Positions 1 through 7,815 of a stretch of 64,000 nt of DNA are shown one piece after another. Location of the stretch: positions 186,001 through 250,000 of the forward strand of contig NZ_POVU01000004.1 in the NCBI RefSeq assembly GCF_003261585.1, read 5' to 3'. The position numbers and the translations under genes were made by a program. Below the pieces are notes generated by a model. The model was not told the origin of the DNA, searched no databases, and saw nothing but the letters and a program-made list of their open reading frames with translations. Each line of letters begins with the position of its first letter. Positions within the stretch are counted from its first letter, which is position 1. Source of the DNA: Acinetobacter sp. MB5 (GTDB taxonomy: Bacteria > Pseudomonadota > Gammaproteobacteria > Pseudomonadales > Moraxellaceae).

Positions 1-1
1 A

Positions 2-160
2 CAATCGGACATTACCGCACCCATTACGGCCTTAGACACCCACTATATTCAGGTTGGGAATACTGACTTTGGCAATCGCTTTAAAATTGATAAAGCACCC
101 TATTTACTCAAAGGACACTGGCAAGCTGTGATTGACGGCAAACAATATACCAAAAAATAA
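2..160 (+). CDS. C-terminal end of an unrecognised protein (partial)
   Basis: An open frame runs from the window edge to TAA at 158-160 and gives about 52 residues ending in GKQYTKK. I do not recognise the family. The segment is mixed polar and hydrophobic with no membrane helix, for example THYIQVGNTDFGNRF. The 95-base gap to the DedA gene on the same strand shows no clear terminator. This is called a gene end only because the frame is open and its composition is protein-like. The start and function lie outside the window. Confidence 0.5.
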   Translation, partial: QSDITAPITALDTHYIQVGNTDFGNRFKIDKAPYLLKGHWQAVIDGKQYTKK

Positions 161-255
161 AATGTGCTAAATCGTAACTTTGCATGGCTTGGTTACTGAC
201 ATTCCATGTAGGGACTGCTAGCATCTAGTCCACACTTTACTGCTGCCATTCCCTC

Positions 256-906
256 ATGGAACTTATCAATTTCATTCTACACATTGACCAACATCTACTT
301 GAATTTATTAAACAATATGGTGTCTGGATTTATGCAATTCTGTTTTTGATCGTTTTTGTCGAAACAGGCCTTGTGGTCATGCCTTTCCTACCAGGGGACA
401 GTATGCTATTTGCAGCAGGTGCTTTAGCCGCATCGACAGGTCAAATGGATCCATGGGTCTTAATTGCTTTACTGTTTATTGCCGCAGTCCTTGGCGATAC
501 GCTGAATTATCATATCGGGCGTCATATTGGGCCACGTATCTTTGAGATGGAATCCCGCTTTATTCATAAGGATCACCTAATCAAAACACATCAATTCTTT
601 GAGAAGCATGGTGGAAAAACCATTATTATTGCGCGCTTTATGCCTTTCATTCGGACTTTTGCCCCTTTTGTTGCGGGTGCAGGGCGCATGAATTATAAAC
701 ATTTTTTAACTTTTAATGCCATTGGTGGCTTGGCATGGGTTGGCTCATTTATTACTGTGGGTTATTTCTTTGGCACGCGTCCTTTTGTCAAAGACAACTT
801 TAGCCACCTGATGCTTGGAATTATTGTTTTTAGCTTGTTGCCTGCGATTTTTGAGTTTGCCCGTGCTAAATTCAGTGCAAAAAAATCACGTCAAAAATCA
901 CTCTAA
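256..906 (+). CDS. DedA family inner-membrane protein
   Basis: This 216-residue polytopic membrane protein belongs to the DedA/SNARE-associated (VTT) family. Family members are undecaprenyl-phosphate or phospholipid flippase-like proteins linked to envelope homeostasis and proton-motive force. The family signatures are present: an acidic residue in FVETGLVVMPFLPGDS near residue 35-50, and the re-entrant-loop motif ARFMPFIRTFAPFVAGAGRM near residue 125-145. The C-terminus is basic (AKKSRQKSL), as expected on the cytoplasmic side. The ATG at 256 is the first one in frame. A strong hairpin follows the stop. The exact substrate cannot be read from the sequence. Confidence 0.9.
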   Translation: MELINFILHIDQHLLEFIKQYGVWIYAILFLIVFVETGLVVMPFLPGDSMLFAAGALAASTGQMDPWVLIALLFIAAVLGDTLNYHIGRHIGPRIFEMESRFIHKDHLIKTHQFFEKHGGKTIIIARFMPFIRTFAPFVAGAGRMNYKHFLTFNAIGGLAWVGSFITVGYFFGTRPFVKDNFSHLMLGIIVFSLLPAIFEFARAKFSAKKSRQKSL

Positions 907-911
907 AAAAG

Positions 912-938
912 AAAAAGGTCGATGTTTCGACCTTTTTT
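912..938. terminator. Bidirectional intrinsic terminator
   Basis: An inverted repeat AAAAAGGTCGA / TCGACCTTTTT with a short loop is flanked by A and T runs. It sits between the plus-strand DedA gene and the convergent minus-strand lipoprotein gene, so it can end both transcripts. Confidence 0.85.
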
Positions 939-942
939 ATAC

Positions 943-1329
943 TTACTGTTTTTTCACCGTCGCAATCGGACAGTTTTTAAAATGCGCAGCTTGTACAATC
1001 GCATCTTGTTGCCCAAGCAACTGCGCTGTTTCCGAACGTTTCGTACTTGAAGATTGTCCCAGATTTAATGAAATTGTTGGACCAAAGCCCCAACCTCCTC
1101 GACCAAAACCTCCGCCCAAACCTACACCAACGCCAACACCTGTGCGCTTTTCTGGCTCTACGCCATGTTCTAGATACTGCTGAATCCGATTATATTCGCT
1201 TTGCAACTGCGTACAATTCAATGCCTGATACTGGGTTGGTGAAACATAATCCGGTTGAATGGGTGCCGTAGCACAGCCAGTCAATGCCAAACCCAATATC
1301 GTACTGGTTAAGATTGCCCAGTTTTTCAT
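943..1329 (-). CDS. Small glycine-rich lipoprotein, function unknown
   Basis: The 128-residue product has a lipoprotein signal peptide with the lipobox LALTGC (Cys at residue 19 from the chosen start), so it should be lipid-anchored in the envelope. The middle holds a Gly-rich stretch (GVGVGVGLGGGFGRGGWGFG), which may be flexible or oligomerising. I chose ATG 1329 because GAGGTGG sits just upstream; a longer frame would need a TTG. The gene starts 8 bases after the ParA stop, so the two are probably co-transcribed. I recognise no characterised family. Confidence 0.8.
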   Translation of the reverse strand: MKNWAILTSTILGLALTGCATAPIQPDYVSPTQYQALNCTQLQSEYNRIQQYLEHGVEPEKRTGVGVGVGLGGGFGRGGWGFGPTISLNLGQSSSTKRSETAQLLGQQDAIVQAAHFKNCPIATVKKQ

Positions 1330-1337
1330 ATTCCACC

Positions 1338-2174
1338 TCAAGGAAGTTGTTCTATTTCCGCAAACAAAGCCGAATAAGCTTGACTTAGTTTGTGCTCAGG
1401 TGCGAGGTGAATCAAAGGTTTATTCTTGTGATGAGATTCTTTCATGAGGACTGATGGCGGTAACATATTGTCCAAGACAGGCAAACCTTGATCTTTGAGT
1501 TGCTGAACCACCTCACGTGGCAGCTTTGCCTGAGCCTGAAACTGGTTCACGACAATCCCTTCGATTTCCAGTCGCTGATTATGATCATCTTGCGTTTCTA
1601 GAATATTTTCAATCAATGTTTGTAAAGCACGTTGGGAAAATACGTCACAATCAAATGGAATCAACACACGATCGGCCGCAATTAATGCAGATAAGGTAAA
1701 GAAATTAAATGCAGGGGGTGTATCGATATAAATGCGGTCATATTTACCCGAAAGCTCGCCAATCGCATCACGCAATTTATAAATTTTATGTTTACTTTGT
1801 AGGCTATGTTCCAGTGCGCCAAGACTTGGACTTGCCACCAAAACATCCAGATGATTAAAAGGTGACTGATGTGTATAACTTTCCAAACCTTGCGAACGAG
1901 ACTTGAGCAAAGCCCCGAGTGTGTTCCCAATCAGGCTTTTATTGGCTGTGCCCAAAACTTCCTGATAAAAGCTTTCGATATTCGGCTCTAGTGCCTGCTG
2001 GCGACCATTAAAACTTGCAGCATCTCCAAGCAGATACTGGCTCGAGTTAGACTGTGGATCAAGATCAATCACCAATGTTTTCAAGCCATGTTGCGCACTA
2101 ATACTGGCAAGATTCACGGTAATACTTGATTTTCCAACACCACCTTTCTGATTAAAAATGACGCGTGTCAGCAT
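1338..2174 (-). CDS. ParA/MinD-family ATPase
   Basis: This 278-residue P-loop ATPase has the deviant Walker A motif FNQKGGVGKSS at residues 7-17, the family's second Asp region (LVIDLDPQSNSSQYLLG) and a Walker B-like IYIDTPPAFN. Such proteins position plasmids, chromosomes or protein clusters by ATP-dependent dimerisation on the nucleoid. No parB-like gene or parS-like repeats were seen next to it. The neighbour is a lipoprotein gene in the same transcript, so this is probably an orphan ParA that positions a cellular cargo rather than a replicon partition system. The ATG start at 2174 is clear. Confidence 0.88.
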   Translation of the reverse strand: MLTRVIFNQKGGVGKSSITVNLASISAQHGLKTLVIDLDPQSNSSQYLLGDAASFNGRQQALEPNIESFYQEVLGTANKSLIGNTLGALLKSRSQGLESYTHQSPFNHLDVLVASPSLGALEHSLQSKHKIYKLRDAIGELSGKYDRIYIDTPPAFNFFTLSALIAADRVLIPFDCDVFSQRALQTLIENILETQDDHNQRLEIEGIVVNQFQAQAKLPREVVQQLKDQGLPVLDNMLPPSVLMKESHHKNKPLIHLAPEHKLSQAYSALFAEIEQLP

Positions 2175-2255
2175 AGTTCTATCCTAATTATTTTAATGGC
2201 CTTAAGCTCTAGTCTAACCTAGAGCCTTTTGACCGTGATTAAAGCTGTCCAACAA

Positions 2256-2645
2256 TTATGTAAATACTGGTTGAATCTTCACTAAAAGTAAAATAGCGAA
2301 CAATGCAATCCAAGCAATCACGATACCTGCGCGGCGCTGCACCAGCAAAATTCCCTCTTTACGGCGAAAAGCTTTGATCAGTGAAGAAAACATCACCACA
2401 AACAAAACGGCTTTTGCATAAAACCAAGGTTGCACCTGAAAATGTTTCATCCACAATAATGCACCACCCGTCAGCAATAACAAGGTAATGGTTGAATGTT
2501 GGAGCGCAATCACAAAACGCGGGGTTTGCCCTGCGAGTTGTTCATCCTTCATACGAAACAAACGTAAGGAGCTTAAGGTCAACATCAGTAGCAACAATAA
2601 AATGCCAATGCCATGCACAATCTTGAGTAACAAAAAAGTCGTCAT
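2256..2645 (-). CDS. SirB family membrane protein
   Basis: The 129-residue product has four predicted membrane helices (LLLKIVHGIGILLLLLMLTL, the segment around TITLLLLTGGALLWM, AKAVLFVVMFSSLI, IVIAWIALFAILLL). The spacing and the RRAGIVIAWIAL end match the SirB-type family of small inner-membrane proteins. The role of this family is poorly defined. The name comes from a Salmonella locus affecting invasion gene expression, and this does not show a virulence role here. The gene is nine bases after the bolA-like gene and in the same direction. Confidence 0.78.
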   Translation of the reverse strand: MTTFLLLKIVHGIGILLLLLMLTLSSLRLFRMKDEQLAGQTPRFVIALQHSTITLLLLTGGALLWMKHFQVQPWFYAKAVLFVVMFSSLIKAFRRKEGILLVQRRAGIVIAWIALFAILLLVKIQPVFT

Positions 2646-2654
2646 GCAGCACCT

Positions 2655-2963
2655 TTAGCTTTTAGGTGCATGAGCACATTCAGGACTTGCTGGGGCTTGC
2701 CCTTCCCACTCACTTGGCAAATAGGCATGAATCGCTAAAGCATGAATGGCACTTGGAGCAAGCAATTCGGCAGCTAAGGCATAAATTTTTTGATGACGCT
2801 GTACAGCGCGCAGCCCTGTAAAATCTTCACTGACAATCACCACTTTAAAATGTGATTCTTTACCAGGATAGTAACCACCGTGCCCTGATGACTCATTGAT
2901 GACTTCCAAATGAGTCGGCTGGAGTTGTTGTAAACGTTCGATGAGTTGTTGCTCTAAAGTCAT
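2655..2963 (-). CDS. BolA family protein
   Basis: The 102-residue product has the BolA fold signature: an N-terminal helix (LEQQLIERLQQLQPTHLEV), SGHGGYYPGKESHFKVVIVS, and the RHQKIYALAAELL...IHALAIHAYLP helix-strand motif. BolA proteins act with monothiol glutaredoxins in iron-sulfur trafficking, and some affect transcription. The His in ALAIHAY corresponds to the conserved cluster-ligand region. I chose ATG 2963; a 16-residue upstream extension has an atypical composition. It is probably co-transcribed with the SirB-like gene. Confidence 0.88.
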   Translation of the reverse strand: MTLEQQLIERLQQLQPTHLEVINESSGHGGYYPGKESHFKVVIVSEDFTGLRAVQRHQKIYALAAELLAPSAIHALAIHAYLPSEWEGQAPASPECAHAPKS

Positions 2964-3166
2964 GAGAAACTGTCCTGTCGTACAAAAAGATCTTTGTTTT
3001 GAGTATAGCAATTTTTCTTGGATTCACAGGGCTTTCTCATCAATGCATCGGCTGAATTGTTTTTTAGCCTCAATTTTGAGGATTTTGCTTTTATTTTATG
3101 CAATTAGTTCAAGAAAACCTGAAAACTTATTGATTCTAAATCTACTTGATGTAATATATGCGTCAC

Positions 3167-3242
<76 letters not shown>

Positions 3243-3287
3243 GATTTGGTGTTTTAAGTGTAAGTTTTAGTAAAAACTGCTCAATAT

Positions 3288-3363
<76 letters not shown>

Positions 3364-3368
3364 AATTC

Positions 3369-3403
3369 AAAAGGCGCTTATCGAAAGGTAAGCGCCTTTT
3401 TTC
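3369..3403 (+). terminator. Intrinsic terminator after the tRNA-Gly pair
   Basis: A stem AAAAGGCGCTTA / TAAGCGCCTTTT with a short loop is followed by a T run, six bases after the second tRNA. From here to the MarR gene (3404-3549) I see nothing else. Confidence 0.88.
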
Positions 3404-3549
3404 TTTTTAAATGATTAATTTAAAAGTTATGTAAAGGGCTATCTATAACAGATTACCCTTGATTCCAAATCGGAAAATCATTTTTATATTCATCAAATCA
3501 ATCAACTGATTCTGTATCTAATCGAATTTACCCTCTAAAATCGAGTCAA

Positions 3550-4011
3550 TCACTCCAAATTATGTTTAATGGTCTTCAGGCTTTCATTGAGCTTTTTAAT
3601 ATCGCCTGGTTTTAAACCCGAAAAGCTATCATTAAATAATAAAGAAGTAATTTCATTAATTTTAATCACCATCTCATGGCCTTTTTCGGTCAAATTCACC
3701 CGTGTAACACGACTGTCCACTTCAGACTCAGAGGTATCGAGTAAGCCTTCATCTTTTAAACGGTAGATGATTTTTGTCGCAGTCGGGATTTTGATAATCG
3801 ACATTTCTGCAAGTTCAGAAATACTGGCATTTGGTCGCGCATGAGACGCTAAAATAATGCGGCGTCGCGAGTTGTCGAGACCGTATTTTTTAAGCGAGTC
3901 ATCCATTTTATTAATATAAAGCCCATAGACTTGTGCAATCCAATAGTATGGAAAATCATCTATATTAAAATCATCATGTACTGGAAAATATTTCGAATAT
4001 TTGTTTGACAT
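3550..4011 (-). CDS. MarR-family transcriptional regulator (candidate IacR)
   Basis: This 153-residue winged-helix regulator has SISELAEMSIIKIPTATKII as the recognition helix region (about residues 63-82) and SEVDSRVTRVNLTEKG as the wing, both typical of MarR. MarR proteins usually repress by binding short palindromes and release DNA when they bind an aromatic ligand. It is the last gene of a long same-strand catabolic region, and iac clusters are known to be controlled by a MarR protein, IacR. The recurring TTGACATGTCAA palindrome before iacH and the porin is the natural operator candidate. That this protein is IacR is an inference from location and family. No such palindrome is seen before its own start. 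Confidence 0.85.
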   Translation of the reverse strand: MSNKYSKYFPVHDDFNIDDFPYYWIAQVYGLYINKMDDSLKKYGLDNSRRRIILASHARPNASISELAEMSIIKIPTATKIIYRLKDEGLLDTSESEVDSRVTRVNLTEKGHEMVIKINEITSLLFNDSFSGLKPGDIKKLNESLKTIKHNLE

Positions 4012-4233
4012 CTGTTTAACTAAATTCCAAAGTTATCGAATAAAAAAGAGTGTAAAACCGTTGTCCATTATTGATTCTAGCCGAATCATCTACACGATAA
4101 CATGAATTTAATGATCTATTCTCCAACTTCGTTTTTATCTTACTTTTCAATCAAACCTACCTTTGAGTCAATCATTAAGTTACCCACTCATAAAGCCATC
4201 ATCAACAGCTTAAATGCATGCGCAACCTGCACT
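4012..4233. other. Intergenic region with a separate dyad
   Basis: This 222-base gap lies between the TauD-like gene's stop and the MarR gene's start. It contains the dyad TGATTC-TAGCC-GAATCA (4072-4088), about 60 bases upstream of the MarR start. That sequence differs from the TTGACATGTCAA motif found elsewhere, so it may be a regulatory site for the MarR gene. I see no reading frame worth calling and no convincing terminator. Confidence 0.4.
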
Positions 4234-5229
4234 TTATGCAGCCACTTCAATTTTTTTCGCAATGCCATTTCGGCCTGGGAAATCAGGTGCAAGCTCCCGT
4301 GCATTGGGCATTTTGAGCCACAATCTTAAGAGTTTTCGGCGTTGTTCGAGTTCATCATAATCCTCAAACCCCGTTCTCGAATGCATCACGACATAGTTAT
4401 TACAAAACTGGATGTCACCCGGTTCAAGCATCATATCTAGGCGAAAATCAGGATGATGAATAAACCCATCAAAAATATCGAGTGCCTGCTTTTCAACTTC
4501 AGCAAGGGGCACATTTTTTCGTTCATGCCCCAATTCAATATAAGCGCGTAAATAGCGACAACTGAGTTTGTTTTGGTGATAGCTAAAAATTGGGGTGAGG
4601 GTTGGCTGATCATCCCCCAAATGGTCGCAATAAGTTGGGTAATAGTAATATCCCAGATATTCAGGATAATGTTCCAAAATGTGGTTATAGACCATGCTGG
4701 CACTGACCAGACTGCTGAGACCCCCTTCTTTTGCCTTGCGAATACACAGCAACCCGACCACATCGGATAAATCGGTGTGATACGGCAAATAGCTGTTGGT
4801 TTCATAGGTTCGTGTGGTTTTCTGGGTTTTGTCTCCCACATTCGCCACCACACCGAGCAAGTCACCTCTCGGGTTTTGCGTCACGGGTAAACCCATGTAC
4901 AAGCCTAAACCATAATAGATGTTGGCTAACTCAGCTTCAGTATATCGCTCCAAGGAAAGCCCCTTGAGTACACAAAACCCAAAACCATGTTCCAGTTCAT
5001 TGACCCATTTTCCAATCAGTAACAATAATGCTGGATCTTGGATCACAAAATCCTCTTGGGTAAAGTCAGGGGCAGCAAGACCTTTTTGCTCTAGCTGCCG
5101 AACAAGCTGATCAAAAGTTGCCAGATCATGTTCTGAAAACACATATTGCCAGCGCTGATCGTGTTTGAGATCTTTGCCGAGCCAAGCAGATGCCGTTTTA
5201 ATGGTTTCTTTTAAAATGAGATTTTGCAT
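4234..5229 (-). CDS. TauD/TfdA-family Fe(II)/2-oxoglutarate dioxygenase
   Basis: The 331-residue product carries the metal triad expected of this family: His151 and Asp153 in PYHTDLSD, and a distal His283 in YVVMHSRTGFED. An Arg follows about 19 residues later (KLLRLWLK, R302) and should bind 2-oxoglutarate. Such enzymes hydroxylate or cleave small organic acids, with loss of CO2 from 2-oxoglutarate. Its substrate is unknown. It sits 29 bases after the aldolase-like gene, in the same transcript as a branched-chain-type importer, downstream of the auxin-degrading block. It may process a side product or an imported compound, but nothing in the sequence identifies it. Confidence 0.85.
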   Translation of the reverse strand: MQNLILKETIKTASAWLGKDLKHDQRWQYVFSEHDLATFDQLVRQLEQKGLAAPDFTQEDFVIQDPALLLLIGKWVNELEHGFGFCVLKGLSLERYTEAELANIYYGLGLYMGLPVTQNPRGDLLGVVANVGDKTQKTTRTYETNSYLPYHTDLSDVVGLLCIRKAKEGGLSSLVSASMVYNHILEHYPEYLGYYYYPTYCDHLGDDQPTLTPIFSYHQNKLSCRYLRAYIELGHERKNVPLAEVEKQALDIFDGFIHHPDFRLDMMLEPGDIQFCNNYVVMHSRTGFEDYDELEQRRKLLRLWLKMPNARELAPDFPGRNGIAKKIEVAA

Positions 5230-5258
5230 TTCATTATCCTCACCTTACCCAAACAAGA

Positions 5259-6014
5259 TTATGCTTTTTTAGAAGCATCCATTTTACGAACCATGGCATC
5301 AAAGAATTTGGTTGCAAAACCACTCTCACGAATCAACATTGCGGTGAGGTCTGCACATTTTTCCTTAATGTCTTCTTCCAACAACACATCTTCGCCGCCA
5401 ATCGCGTCGGCTTGGCACTGAATTTCTGCTGCACGCTGTACTGTCCAAAGCAAGAAAAAGGCTTTTTCAATGCTACTTTCACCCACAGCAATGCCATGAT
5501 TGCGTAACACTAAAATATGCTTGTCGCCCAAGCTTTCGATCATGCGCTGTTTTTCTTCTTGGAATAAGGTAATCCCTTCAAACGCATGGTAGCCAATACG
5601 ACCATAAAGCTGTGCGCCATAGAAATTGTCATGTTTAAAAGCTTGTTTTTTCTGAACAATTGCGCTGATTGGCGTCGTATGGGTATGAATCAGGCAAAAA
5701 ATGTCTTCACGCGCCGTGTGAATCGCACTGTGCAGCGCAAAACCAGCAGGGTTGCCATCGTAATCGGACGGTTCAACTTTGTGACCTGTATGATCGACTT
5801 TCAACAAGTTTTCAGGGGTAATCTCGGTGTAGTTCAAACCAAACGGATTCACCAAGTAATGCTCTTGTTCACCCGGCAAACGCGCAGAAATATGGTTAAA
5901 AATGGTTTCTGTCCACCCAAAAAAATCGACCAAGTGATAGCACTGTGCCAATTTCACACGTAAATCCCATTCTTCCTGAGACATATTTTTCACTGTATTG
6001 ACTTGTGTATTCAT
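5259..6014 (-). CDS. Class II aldolase/adducin-like protein
   Basis: The roughly 251-residue product has the class II aldolase/adducin fold. Zinc-ligand histidines appear in CLIHTHTTP (His110 and His112) and in VLRNHGIAVGES (His173). Family members cleave phosphorylated sugars or act as decarboxylase- or adducin-like proteins; the longer forms in catabolic operons are often uncharacterised. I chose ATG 6014 because the longer frame to 6059 would run into the preceding gene's coding end at 6028. It is flanked by the ketopantoate-reductase-like and TauD-like genes with tight spacing, so the three enzymes probably act in one pathway. Confidence 0.82.
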   Translation of the reverse strand: MNTQVNTVKNMSQEEWDLRVKLAQCYHLVDFFGWTETIFNHISARLPGEQEHYLVNPFGLNYTEITPENLLKVDHTGHKVEPSDYDGNPAGFALHSAIHTAREDIFCLIHTHTTPISAIVQKKQAFKHDNFYGAQLYGRIGYHAFEGITLFQEEKQRMIESLGDKHILVLRNHGIAVGESSIEKAFFLLWTVQRAAEIQCQADAIGGEDVLLEEDIKEKCADLTAMLIRESGFATKFFDAMVRKMDASKKA

Positions 6015-6027
6015 TATCCATTCCTTC

Positions 6028-7029
6028 TTAACATGCTGTTGTTGTTCGTGATTGTTCACTGAGATATTGGGTCAAGCTGCAAATGTTTTGGGTAATCGGC
6101 ATTTGACATTCATAACGCTCTGCCAGTTCAAAAACGGCCATGGCAATACTGTTGAGTTCGAGTGGTCGTTTGTGCTGGTAGTCTTGCCACATGGAAGTAT
6201 GCACATCGCCCATTTGTGCACCGAGCTTTAAAAAGCTGTGCGGGTCGATCGAAATTCGTGCACCGTAACTCACGGCCACCAGTCGAATTTCCTGCATGAT
6301 TTGCGTAACGAGGGTATGCAGCTTCGGATGCGAATAAATGTCTTGCAGTGTTGCACCTGTCACCACTGACAAAGGATTAGAACTCAAGTTAGCAATGACT
6401 TTGGTCCAAATTTGATCGCGGATATTGTCCACCACACGCGCTTCGATGGAGGTGTCGGCAAACAAGGCTGCCAAGGCTTCAATCCGTGGGGTTTTCTGGT
6501 GTTCAGGCTCACCAAAAATCAACAGATAGGGATTATTGGATTTCACCACGCCATGACTGAGCAATTCCGCAGTAATAAACACCACCGAACCAATCAATTG
6601 CTGAAACGGGAACTTCTGAATCAGCATTTCATCCTGATCAAGGCATTGAATCGACTGGATTTCTTGGCGTTCTTGGCCAATATAGAAATACCAAAATGGA
6701 ATGCCATTCATCAGAGGAATCACTAGGCTGCTTTCATGCAAGACCGTATTTAAACCATCCACCACATTTTTAAGGGCATCGGCTTTAGTTGCAATAAACA
6801 CCACATCCTGCGCTGGCAGACTAGAAATATCTTCCACCACCATATCGGGGTAAACATGATGCTCACCCGTTAAATCGGTCAAGTGAATGCCGTGTTCCAT
6901 CAATACGGTGCGGTTCTGACCGCGTGCCACCAAAGCTACATGTTCAAAACCCGCGAGAATTAATCGCGCAGCCACTGTACAACCGATTGCACCTGCACCC
7001 AAAACACAGATCTTGGCCTGTTTATCCAT
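6028..7029 (-). CDS. Ketopantoate reductase-like (ApbA/PanE family) oxidoreductase
   Basis: The 333-residue NADP-dependent reductase starts with the Rossmann motif VLGAGAIGCTVA (residues 9-20). It has the family's C-terminal helical domain with a substrate-site Lys and Asn region (DQIWTKVIANLSSNPLSVVTG). The true pantoate enzyme makes pantoate from ketopantoate. This copy lies in a catabolic transcript between an ABC importer and two other enzymes, so it more likely reduces a different 2-oxo acid. It starts 12 bases after the LivF-like gene. There is no reason in the sequence to call it panE. Confidence 0.82.
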   Translation of the reverse strand: MDKQAKICVLGAGAIGCTVAARLILAGFEHVALVARGQNRTVLMEHGIHLTDLTGEHHVYPDMVVEDISSLPAQDVVFIATKADALKNVVDGLNTVLHESSLVIPLMNGIPFWYFYIGQERQEIQSIQCLDQDEMLIQKFPFQQLIGSVVFITAELLSHGVVKSNNPYLLIFGEPEHQKTPRIEALAALFADTSIEARVVDNIRDQIWTKVIANLSSNPLSVVTGATLQDIYSHPKLHTLVTQIMQEIRLVAVSYGARISIDPHSFLKLGAQMGDVHTSMWQDYQHKRPLELNSIAMAVFELAERYECQMPITQNICSLTQYLSEQSRTTTAC

Positions 7030-7041
7030 CTCTTACTTACC

Positions 7042-7815
7042 TCAAACCGCTAATACATCTTGATGCTTACTGTTACTACCTAAATAGCTTTCAATAATGC
7101 GTGGATCTTCAACCAAATGGCTGCCTTTGCCTTCCATTGACAACTCGCCCATTTCCAGTACATAGGCGTAGTCAGCCAATTTCAGGGCAGCACGTGCGTT
7201 TTGTTCAACCAACAAAATCGACACGCCTTGGCCACGTAACTGGTCAATAATTTTAAAAATTTCTCGGGTAATCAAAGGTGCAAGCCCTAGACTCGGTTCA
7301 TCGAGCATCAGCAGCTTCGGCTTTGCCATTAAGGCCCGACCCACTGCCAGCATTTGACGCTCACCACCCGACAAAGTGCCCGCTTCCTGAACACGACGCT
7401 CTTTGAGACGCGGAAAAATGCTGTAGACATGCTCTAGCGTGTCTTTATAGCTGCGATCACCTTGGCGATAGCGCTGAAAAGCACCCAGCATCAAATTGTC
7501 TTCTATGCTCATCGAACTAAACAGCTCGCGCTTTTCGGGTACCAACCCCAAACCACGCACCACCATGCGTTCAATTTGCGGGCACTGATCGACTTGTCCG
7601 TCAAACTCGACATCACCTTTAGAGCCTAAAACGCCCATAATCGCAGACAACAGCGTGGTTTTTCCTGCACCATTCGGCCCGACCACCGACACGATTTGCC
7701 CTTCGTTGACCCGCATGTTGAAGCTGTTGAGTGCTTCAACTTTGCCGTAGTTCACACTGAGGTTTTTCACTTCCAGCAGGCTTTTGCCTTGGTCGTTCGC
7801 TTCTACAATTTTCAT
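7042..7815 (-). CDS. Branched-chain-type ABC transporter ATP-binding protein (LivF-like)
   Basis: The 257-residue ATPase has Walker A GPNGAGKTT, the signature LSGGERQMLAVGRAL and Walker B LLMLDEPSLGLAP, with LivF-like features such as VPEKRELFSSMSIEDNL. It powers import with the adjacent fused permease-ATPase and the second permease. Its start overlaps the stop of the LivM-LivG gene by four bases (ATGA), showing translational coupling. Family members import branched-chain amino acids, amides, urea or aromatic compounds. The context suggests an aromatic or indolic compound here. Confidence 0.9.
   Translation of the reverse strand: MKIVEANDQGKSLLEVKNLSVNYGKVEALNSFNMRVNEGQIVSVVGPNGAGKTTLLSAIMGVLGSKGDVEFDGQVDQCPQIERMVVRGLGLVPEKRELFSSMSIEDNLMLGAFQRYRQGDRSYKDTLEHVYSIFPRLKERRVQEAGTLSGGERQMLAVGRALMAKPKLLMLDEPSLGLAPLITREIFKIIDQLRGQGVSILLVEQNARAALKLADYAYVLEMGELSMEGKGSHLVEDPRIIESYLGSNSKHQDVLAV

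Noticed and set aside
815..1183. Plus-strand frame with a Pro-rich stretch (PKPQPPRPKPPPKPTPTP)
   Set aside because: It is the antisense shadow of the Gly-rich tract of the minus-strand lipoprotein and overlaps the DedA gene end.
1338..2174. ParA gene as evidence of a plasmid or integrated replicon
   Set aside because: No ParB, replication gene, iterons or parS repeats are nearby, and the genes around it are ordinary chromosomal ones.
4072..4088. TGATTC-N5-GAATCA dyad as a fourth copy of the iac operator
   Set aside because: It shares no half-site with TTGACATGTCAA and must be a different site, if it is functional at all.
6028..7029. panE for pantothenate synthesis
   Set aside because: The family matches, but its place in a catabolic import operon argues against a vitamin role.
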